Assembly: GCA_963966185.1 (NCBI GenBank)
Contig: CAWZYM010000185.1
Location: forward strand, 310,001 to 374,000
DNA: 64,000 nt
Direction: 5' to 3'
From: Rhabditoides inermis
Lineage: Eukaryota; Nematoda; Chromadorea; Rhabditida; Rhabditidae
Shown here: positions 20,842 to 28,754 of the stretch, piece by piece
Layout: every line of letters starts with the position of its first letter
Numbering within the stretch: position 1 is the first letter of the stretch
The notes under the pieces: generated by a model
The model's database searches: none
The model's input: the letters and a program-made list of their open reading frames with translations, nothing else
What the model was told of the DNA's origin: nothing
Position numbers and translations under genes: made by a program

Positions 20842-21626
20842 CGAGGCGGACCTCGCCCTGGTCCGTGACCTGTTCAATGCTATTGGGGCGGGGTCCGCTG
20901 GTGGACTGCTACCGTTTGGGGGCGCCGGTGTGGAACCCTCGGGGTACACCTAGAAACATGAAACTGGTTTTCTCGAACTCGCACACGCCCAAGTATTTCT
21001 TGCATATGCTCTCGCAGCACATTCGCAATTATCCGTCCTCGCCGGTGTCTCGCGCTGGTGTCCGCGCTCGCCCGTCTATGGACGCGCCGGAGCTCGCGGT
21101 GCACAATGCCCGCCTCGGCAAACGCGGTCCGGTGGGCCCGGCGAGGGTCCCGCGACCTTCTCCCCCTCCCCATGCAACCGCTCAGCTCCCATCCGCCAAA
21201 GCGGCGGCCGATGAAGTGGCCAGCAAGGAGCCGGAGGTTGTGGTGGATATGGAGGTTGTGAGCGAGTGCGGGTCTGGGGTCGACGATGTTGACAAGGTCG
21301 CCGAGCAGCTTGGTATCTCCAAGTCTGCTGTGAAGCGTAACAAGAGAAAGGCGAAGAGGACCGCAGCCGGTGTTAAGTTCGAGGAGGCTCTGGCCCAAAA
21401 CAAACATCGTAAAACTATAGTTTCTAAGGACGGTAGCTCCGCTGTTATTATTCATTCCAGCACACTCGCCTCGCCGATCGCCCGCCCTGTAGCCGACCGC
21501 GCGCGCCTCGTCACCCTCACCCAGGAGCCGTCCGCGCCGGGCCCGAAGCCGTCGACGACAAGCCGTCTGAGTGCGAGCAGCCAGGGCTGCCCCCCTCCGA
21601 CGATGCCCATCCCTCCCGCAAGCTGA
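20842..21626 (+). pseudogene. LINE ORF1, 3' part
   Basis: After the 8-bp repeat the frame reads EADLALVRDLFNAIGAGSAG, then shifts by one base near 20,885-20,900 and continues CYRLGAPVWNPRGTPRNMKL VFSN, which is the RLG...RP.kV.f motif of LINE ORF1 proteins. It runs on through VAEQLGISKSAVKRNKRKAK, ending TGA at 21,624-21,626. The shift and the 4.5-kb insertion make ORF1 non-functional. Confidence 0.65.
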
Positions 21627-21628
21627 GA

Positions 21629-24391
21629 GTGTATTACGCGAACGCACGCTCACTCAAAAAACACCTTGACATGTTGCACGCGCTGCTGTATTCAAATTCT
21701 TTTGATATCTTTCTGTTCACGGAAACGTGGCTTAATTCTAACATTCCCGATTCTCTTGTCGATCCTCTCTCGCGTTTTCGGATATATCGTTGTGACCGTG
21801 TTGACCCGAGTGACAATGACGCCATAGGCGGCGGAGTTGCCATATTTGTTTCGCTTGACATACCGAGCGTCTTCCATTGTTCCTCTACGTTGTATGAGAC
21901 TCTCGCCATTGATTTGTGTCTGCCATGCCCGCTCAGAATTGCTGTTGCTTACCGTGTTCCACACTTGTCCGTTGCACACTCATTTGCATTTTTCGACTAT
22001 TTGCTATCCTGCACCCCAACCCCTTCTAGCTCGCTTGTGGTCGGAGACTTCAACTATCGCATCCTGCCGCCCGGCGAGATCCCCGCCGGCCCGCTGTCTA
22101 TGTTTACAAATTGCACCTCTATGTATAATCGAGTCCACGAGCCCACTCGCGGAGCACACATCCTCGATCTTGTTTTGTCCTGTTTTGACGTCTGCACCCG
22201 TGTGGGAAGGCCGCTCGGCCTTACCGGCGATCACAACTCCGTGTCCTTCACCATTCCAGTCCTTGCACCCTCATCTCCGACTCCAGCTCCCCCCTCTCTG
22301 TGTTTCACAAAAGCAAATTACGACGATATCAACTATTTTATTTCTAATCAAACATTTAGCTTTAGCAACAGTAGTATGGAGCAGTCGTATTGTAGTTTTG
22401 TTTCAATTCTATCCCGCTGCATTAAATCTTTCGTTCCAGTTAGCTTCCCTCAGTCCACAAGCGTTCCCGCACACGTCGAGAGAGCTCGCCGGAGGGCAGA
22501 CGCGGCGTGGGAGAGGCGAGGCGACTCGGAGGAGGCCTTCGCCTCTTTTGTCCGAGCCCACCGCGCGTACTCCAAGGCGTGCAGCGGACACGCAAAGTGG
22601 AAAGAGAGGAAAGTGATTACTTCTGGTGACAGTAAGCGCTTTTTTGGCTATTTCGGTCGAAAGATGAAGGGCGGCCCTAGGGATGTAGGTGCTCTAAAAT
22701 GCGACAATGGTGCTCTTTCGTCTGACCCATCCATCATTGCAAACACTTTCGCCTCATACTTTGCCAGCGTCTACACAGCCCCACCTGCGTCAATCAATCC
22801 CCCACCCTTCCCTGCGCGCACAAACAAAACTATGCCCCCCTTTCTTCTCACCCTATCCGATGTTCTTAGCGCTTTCAAACATCTAAAATCTACCCTAGCT
22901 TCCACTCCCGAGGGTATCCCAACGTTTTTCATAAAACGAGTAGAACCATCGATTGCTCCAGTGCTAGTCAAACTTTTTAATTTGTCCCTTATAACTGAAT
23001 CCGTTCCTAGTGCGTGGCGGGAAGCCGTGGTGAATCCCATCCACAAGAAGGGGGACGCCAAGCTCGCCTCCAACTACCGCCCCATTTCCCTCGTTTCCGG
23101 CTTCTGCAAGCTCATGGAATATTGTATCAAAGATAAGTTACTATCCCATCTTCTCTCCCAATCTCTCTTCTGTACTCGCCAATTTGGGTTTCTTCCAAAA
23201 CACTCTACTACATCCCAACTATCCCTTTGTATATCTCTCTGGTGTGATTCTATTTCAAATGGCGATCAGGTTGATGCAGTGTATATCGATTTTGCCAAGG
23301 CGTTCGATTCAGTTTCCCACCCACTACTTTTGCATAAGCTCAAGGCATACGGTATCTGCAATAACCTGATTGCTTGGTTCTCTTCCTATCTCTCCTCGCG
23401 CACCTTCGTCGTCAAGAACGGTAACTCTGTCTCCTCATCTCTCTCCTGTTCCTGTCCCTCTGGTGTGCCTCAAGGTAGTGTAGTTGGTCCCCCTCTCTTT
23501 CTCATTTTCATCAACGACATTACTGACAACTTGAAGTCTGATGCACTCATGTATGCAGATGATCTCAAAGTCAGTCGCGCTATTGTAGATCATATGATTG
23601 ATTTCTGGGTGCTGGGTCAGGACGTTGGGGAGATTGACCGCTGGTCAGAAATCTGGCAAATGTCGGTCTCCTCGGCTAAGAGCCGGCACCTGCAGATCAA
23701 AATGCGTCACGATTGCCCTCTCCTCCTTTCAGGTGTAGAGCTGCAGAAAGTAACTGATTCGGTAAGCGACCTTGGTGTAGAAATTAGTCCTGATCTCTCC
23801 CCACGTGCACACATTTCGAAGATTGTTAAGAAGGCAAATCGCATCTCGTATCTTATCACGGCCTCTTGTTCATTTCCCTCGCTGTCTACTTATTCTATTT
23901 TGTTTAATACCTATTGTCTCCCCATTCTAGAGTATGCCTCGGTCGTGTGGTCCCCTTCCCAAAAGGGTGACATTGCACAGATCGAAGATGTGCTGCATAG
24001 GTTTAGTAAGTTCTCTCTCCTTAAGCTAGGTTATCCCGCTTTCGATATGGCATACGAAGACAGACTTGCGATCCTCGGAATGCGGTCTCTTGAGTATCGC
24101 CGCATTGAACTCGATCTTATATTCTGTTTTAGGATACTAGCGGGCATGGAGTCTGGTGAGTTGAGTGACATTCTCCAGTTGCTTCCACCGTCGCGCCAGA
24201 GCGGGAGACGACCGAATCGGCGTCAGCTGAGGAAGTCTACCGTCTCCAACTCGCGGGTATACGGTAGTTTTGCGGTAAGAGTAGTGCGGGTCTGGAATGA
24301 GCTCCCGGATACTGTAGTGGGGTGCTCATCACTTTCCGCTTTTAAAACTGCCTTGAGTAACTTTGACTTGTATACTATTCACCAACTATAA
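21629..24391 (+). CDS. LINE ORF2: AP endonuclease and reverse transcriptase (CR1/jockey-like)
   Basis: About 920 codons without a stop. The N-terminal APE-type endonuclease shows N-A-R-S-L at residues 4-8, the metal-binding E of LFTETW (~31), GGGVAIF (~70), VVGDFNY (~138) and GDHNS (~203). The RT has YRPISLVSGFCKLMEY (~487), VYIDFAKAFDSVSHPLLLHK (~551), GVPQGSVVGPPLFLIFINDI (~612) and the catalytic YADD (~642-645). The C-terminus has YCLPILEYASVVWSP and a final RVVRVWNELPDTV segment typical of CR1/jockey-clade LINEs. The first codon of the open frame shown is GTG; the same frame extends upstream over the end of ORF1 (...HPSRKLRVYYANARS), so translation probably follows by reinitiation or frameshift. 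All catalytic motifs are present, so the copy is young, although ORF1 is broken. Confidence 0.9.
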   Translation: MYYANARSLKKHLDMLHALLYSNSFDIFLFTETWLNSNIPDSLVDPLSRFRIYRCDRVDPSDNDAIGGGVAIFVSLDIPSVFHCSSTLYETLAIDLCLPCPLRIAVAYRVPHLSVAHSFAFFDYLLSCTPTPSSSLVVGDFNYRILPPGEIPAGPLSMFTNCTSMYNRVHEPTRGAHILDLVLSCFDVCTRVGRPLGLTGDHNSVSFTIPVLAPSSPTPAPPSLCFTKANYDDINYFISNQTFSFSNSSMEQSYCSFVSILSRCIKSFVPVSFPQSTSVPAHVERARRRADAAWERRGDSEEAFASFVRAHRAYSKACSGHAKWKERKVITSGDSKRFFGYFGRKMKGGPRDVGALKCDNGALSSDPSIIANTFASYFASVYTAPPASINPPPFPARTNKTMPPFLLTLSDVLSAFKHLKSTLASTPEGIPTFFIKRVEPSIAPVLVKLFNLSLITESVPSAWREAVVNPIHKKGDAKLASNYRPISLVSGFCKLMEYCIKDKLLSHLLSQSLFCTRQFGFLPKHSTTSQLSLCISLWCDSISNGDQVDAVYIDFAKAFDSVSHPLLLHKLKAYGICNNLIAWFSSYLSSRTFVVKNGNSVSSSLSCSCPSGVPQGSVVGPPLFLIFINDITDNLKSDALMYADDLKVSRAIVDHMIDFWVLGQDVGEIDRWSEIWQMSVSSAKSRHLQIKMRHDCPLLLSGVELQKVTDSVSDLGVEISPDLSPRAHISKIVKKANRISYLITASCSFPSLSTYSILFNTYCLPILEYASVVWSPSQKGDIAQIEDVLHRFSKFSLLKLGYPAFDMAYEDRLAILGMRSLEYRRIELDLIFCFRILAGMESGELSDILQLLPPSRQSGRRPNRRQLRKSTVSNSRVYGSFAVRVVRVWNELPDTVVGCSSLSAFKTALSNFDLYTIHQL

Positions 24392-24857
24392 CTATATATC
24401 TATTTCACACCTATTATGTTCTTATGCACCGATGTCACTTTTGTCCTGCTCACATGCACCGTCCTTTGTCCGCACCGTCCCGTCCCCTGTCCTTGTCCTA
24501 TGGAATCCGGTATAAAACACTTCTCTTTGCGCCGCGCGGTATCTCACTCATCTTTACCCATCCCTTGATTCTTCCGGTGACCGATTCGTATTTGTGCTGT
24601 TGTTATTATCATATGTTTTGCTTCCGTTTCTCACATTATTTCGATTAGAGATAAATGTCTATCACTCATATTCTCACTGAACACATGATGTGCTCTAATC
24701 AGCATAGAACGATTCGCCCTTTCGCGCTGATTCCAACGATACTTTATTTATAGAATCAATAAAGAGTGATATGATGGCGTCATATTTCTCTGTCATTGTG
24801 GTCCCTTTATATAAGACATGTAAGACTACTGTGTCCTCACTCCCCATTCTCTCAAAC
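24392..24857 (+). other. LINE 3' UTR and upstream region of Y1
   Basis: No coding exon is seen. The LINE 3' end lies somewhere before about 24,770 (aatcaataaagagtgat at 24,756-24,772 contains AATAAA). A good TATA-like box, tttatataag, at 24,806-24,815 is 42 bp upstream of the Y1 start codon. Confidence 0.45.
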
Positions 24858-25509
24858 ATGTGCGGTGGAGGTTGGCGGAGGCGAGAGCGGGCCGCGTTCC
24901 GAGTCGTCTTCCTACTCCTCGTCGTCTACTTCTACCTGAAGAGCCAGGTGAGATCATGCGTCTTTCCTCGTCTACTTATCATATATCTTTACTGGTAGCG
25001 AAGTCGTTCCTTTCATCATTTATCCTATTGATTTTCAGAATGCCAGCTCGCCACAAAGCACTGCGTCGCCTAAGACTGCGTCTGGCGTCGAGACGACGAC
25101 TGCGCTGCCATGTGCCTGGTTGCAAGACACACTCTCCAACGAATTCTGCGAAGGCTGCGACGCCAGCAAATTCAAAGAACACTCCAAATCGCCCGGCTAC
25201 TATTCTTGTGGAGTGAGTGCGTAGCAAATTCTCTCTCTCTCTGACAGTCAGTCCTTCAGCCTGACTACATGGTTAAGGCCCGTATAGCAGAAACGGGTGA
25301 TGTGGTTTCGATAAGTGCACCATTCTATTGTGATGGCGACTCGGTGACTACTCAGGACAAACAGGCTTGGTTTATTGACTACGTTATTACAAAAGCAGAC
25401 AGTCTATCGTGTGAACCGGTAGATGCTACAATTCTGTGCAAGTTACCATTGATAGACTGCTCTGAAAATGATATGAATTGCAATCCCCAAGCTCTCGTGT
25501 ATGGTGACG
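24858..25509 (+). CDS. Y1: cysteine-containing membrane-anchored protein, 3' end missing
   Basis: Exons 24,858-24,947, 25,039-25,212, 25,260-25,509, all phases consistent. Exon 1 gives MCGGGWRRRERAAFRVVFLL LVVYFYL, a basic start and one membrane segment (type II anchor). Exon 2 has a Ser/Thr-rich stalk and PCAWLQDTLSNEFCEGCD ... SPGYYSCG; exon 3 has SAPFYCDGD and LPLIDCSENDMNCN. Six or more cysteines after the anchor suggest an extracellular disulfide-bonded domain. The family is not recognised. The third exon ends in phase 1 at a good donor (gtatgt), but 17 bp later a Helitron begins, so the remaining exon(s) are displaced or lost. Y2 at 8.1-8.4 kb is the paralogue. Confidence 0.6.
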
Positions 25510-25526
25510 GTATGTTATGGACATCA

Positions 25527-26040
25527 TTAGAGAGGGCGCGCAGCGCCCTCTCTTTTGGCTTAGGATAGGGCTCGCGCCAGAAATTTCAAGAAGCGATATC
25601 CGAAGGTCATGTTAACAACAATGTGGACTCATCCGAATAATGTTATTAGTTAGATTCGCACCGTTCCGTAGGACAGATCATTGGTCGTGGGCATCTTTGT
25701 ATCTTTTCTCCGAAAGAAGTTATGAGCGATCTCGCGCACCCATGAGGTGAGAGGCCAGCGTGTGGGTGGGTGGGTGGGTGGGTGTCGTGTCCGGTAACTC
25801 TGACTCTCTGCCTAAAGCGTACTCTCTCGCGTTTTCTGCGCGTGTTCTTCAACTAGCACTTTGAGTGTAGTTCGCCCCGCCGCCGCCAGCGTCTGATTTG
25901 CGCCGGGTTTGCGTTGTTTTGGGTCCGCCAACTATAACCAGGAGAAAGAGCGCAGTAGGCGCGACTCCGAACGGTAGTGAGAAAATATGTGGGGAAAACG
26001 TTTTGTGAAACGTAACGGCGATCCGAAACGTAACGTGGTG
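25527..26040 (-). mobile_element. Helitron 3' region (minus orientation)
   Basis: The 3' terminus is at 25,527 (CTAA, then host T on the minus strand), with the GC-rich palindromic hairpin at 25,531-25,555. The next ~500 bp (tagttagattcgcaccgttcc ... ctataaccaggagaaagagc ... gaaacgtaacg) match 16,800-17,225. The 5' boundary was not found; after 26,030 the sequence passes into a (GGTGT)n satellite and then unrelated sequence. Confidence 0.75.
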
Positions 26041-26125
26041 TGGTGGTGTGGTGGTGTGGTGGTGTGGTGGTGTGGTGGTGTGGTGGTGTGGTGGTGTGGT
26101 GGTGTGATGGTGTGATGGTGTGAAC
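26033..26125. repeat. (GTGGTGTG)n satellite
   Basis: About ten units of gtggtgtg with a few A substitutions at the right end. The His/Pro/Thr frame across it is an artefact. Confidence 0.9.
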
Positions 26126-26336
26126 TTCATATTGCCAACAAACTTGCGCACAAATTGTGCTCCTGGAAAATTGGAGAAGACGCCAAAGAAAAGCAACAAC
26201 AATCTAACACTATTTAAAAACATGACAACTCATAAAAAAACAGTATTGTTCAATTCTTTTTGCCTTGCCGTCTTCAATTAAACATTCACTCAACTCCATT
26301 CATACAAAATTCAATTGATACTTGTTGTGTTAACAT

Positions 26337-26808
26337 TAGAGATGGTCCGGTTAACCGTCATTTCGGTTATTTTTCCGGTTTTCGGTTAATTAACCGAACC
26401 GAAAAACCGTGACAAAAACCGGTTTTCGGTTAACCGAACCGGATAACCGAATCGTTCGGTTAACCGAATTCCTTATAGCTGACTGTCCAGGCCATGGTTC
26501 GACGCTCGTATTGTCAATTTTCTCGAATTTTGTGATGTAATAATGGCGGTAACTGACAAATAAGAACGAATTTCGCGCTATCTTTGATTATCTCACACCT
26601 TCAGTGACGGTTTCGATAACCGAAAACCGGTGAAAACCGGGTAACCGGAACCGGTTTTTTTGAAGTCACGGTTCGGTTAACCGGTTAACCGAAAACCGTT
26701 TCAAAATCGGTTAACCGGTTAACCGGAACCGGTTTTTCGAAATTTCAGTTCGGTTAACCGGTTAAACCAAACCGAAAAACCGTGAACAGTTTAACCGGAC
26801 CATCTCTA
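26337..26808. mobile_element. hAT-type MITE (472 bp) with 8-bp target duplication
   Basis: Ends TAGAGATGGTCCGGTTAACC and the inverse ...TTAACCGGACCATCTCTA, flanked by a perfect GTTAACAT at 26,329-26,336 and 26,809-26,816. The interior is many repeats of cggttaaccgg. TAGAGATG-type ends with 8-bp duplications are classic for hAT elements. The empty site is seen in paralogous upstream regions: gttaacatgttttctg at about 36,000 and gttaacatgtt at 58,554. Confidence 0.9.
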
Positions 26809-27184
26809 GTTAACATGTTTTCTGTTTTCAATGGAATGCTTTCAAAATTCCACTATACACGCGTGTGTTTTTTTTTGTTTTTATTGAAAATCATTTCAGT
26901 TTCCGGCTCAAACTGAAAGTATTCTACTGACTTCTCCAAGTTTTCAAAGCTCGTGAGTTTTTTCCCCCAACATGAGTGAATGAAATATAACTATTTGCTT
27001 GCTATGGAGATGTGATGCGACGTTGTTGTCCAGTGATTGGAAGTTATGTTCAGTAATGAAATGGGGATGATAGTCGAGAGGCGAATGTGATAGCACACGA
27101 AGAACAACGTGTACCGCATGAATTCTAGCACTAGAGCATCGATCACTGATCGCTTGCGTGTTTCCGGATTGTGTTGCGCGCGAC

Positions 27185-27331
27185 AAGTGCGCAGACCGCT
27201 AGGGCGCGCGAATGGTGCGGAGCGATTTGAACTGGAGAAATGGCGGGAAGTTTAGCGGGATGTATCGAGTCGTATGATGTGAAAAACGAAGTGAACAACC
27301 AATTTCCGCTCCGATGCAGAATTTATCTAAG
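27185..27331 (+). promoter_or_regulatory. Promoter-like module upstream of receptor A
   Basis: A degenerate gcgcgcga block is followed by gaaaaacgaagtgaacaacc, ttccgctccgatgcagaa and tttatctaag (27,322-27,331), about 150 bp before the start codon. The order matches the modules before receptors B and C. Confidence 0.45.
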
Positions 27332-28437
27332 AAACGCGGTAATCGAACGAAAAAAAAGAAGCTTTGTCTTTGTTACGTGTTTCAACTTTTCGTATTTCTG
27401 GGTTCGTGGAGATCATCATACGAAATCTTGTATACTACATCGACTCTGTGTTTTTTTCCTGAAAGCAGTCTTACAGCGACATGGAATTTGTGATAATTTT
27501 ACAGACTGCATTTTCGGTGAGATACACAGGTTCATTGTTTTCAATCTAAAGCGTTTTAGATCGTCTCAGTACTTTTATACGTTTTTCTGATTACAATCAT
27601 TTTAAAAACTAGAAACGCTCATTTACGATCCTCATTCTTCAAGCTATTCTGCGCTACAGGTGAAGTGTACTTGTAACCCATTAATCGTTCAATTAGCGAG
27701 AGACAATGGAAAAGTGCGCTAACCGCGTGCGTCCCTCCCAACAGTCCTTTTGCGCAGAAATTCAAATACTCTGCCGTCATTAGGAGTCTAAAGTCCGATC
27801 AAAGTAGCTGAGTGTTCTAAACTCTAACCAAAAACACGTTCAGGCATCGCGGACATTTGCCTAGCTGTCACTCAAGGCGCGTTCAACAAACTCGCTGGCA
27901 TTCGCACCAGAAACGAACATGAGCTGGACACGTTCTACATGATACTCAACTCGCTCGTCTACTATTCGGACGGCGCACACTTTAACGGCATCATTCTCAT
28001 GACAGCGAACCGGTTCACGTGCGTCTACTCGCCGTCCGAACACAGCCAGGTAGTTTTTGTGTTGCACCACTGAACCCTTCGTTTTGAGTGGTGGAATCGA
28101 CGGCTCACGCTTCGATTGATCGTCGTTGCGTTCATCGTTCCGATCTGTGTTTGTTCTCGGTTCACTTTCTCCGCCCGGCCACAGTTCATAGAAACCGAAA
28201 CTACTGGCGTGTACAAGTACATAAGCATGGATTACGATTTTCAAGTGGTTCTTAAACCAAATCATTCTAGTTTTATAAACATTTCCAGGTCATGGCTATC
28301 ATCGGGATATGCGTTGTTTCCATAACAAGTTTAATCAACTCCATGTTGTGTAGTCTCACTATCGTATTATGGAAGCGGTTGAAAAAATCATCGAAATCCG
28401 CAAGGAACATCAAACTGGTGAAGGGCTATAAAGAAAA

Positions 28438-28439
<2 letters not shown>

Positions 28440-28512
<73 letters not shown>
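28440..28512. repeat. (TA)n microsatellite in intron 5 of receptor A
   Basis: About 35 uninterrupted TA units. The Ile-Tyr frame over it is an artefact. Confidence 0.95.
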
Positions 28513-28518
<6 letters not shown>

Positions 28519-28754
28519 TATTCACCATTTATTCATTCTTCACTACCGAATTGTAGGACCGCAACCTGTTCGATTTCACGATTCTTGTCACATTAGTAAA
28601 CCTAATTATTTGTGTGCAACAGGTGAGATGACGTCAGCGTCTAAAAACAACTTCATTCAGGCAATCGTCAAGTATGCGATTGACAACTCAGACGCTAAGC
28701 TGATGATATTTGCATATAGAAATATAACATGGATTATCTCACTCATAGTTTACA

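Noticed and set aside
20880..21653. 257-codon minus-strand frame opposite LINE ORF1
   Set aside because: A GC-rich shadow of the coding LINE strand; Arg-rich composition without domains.
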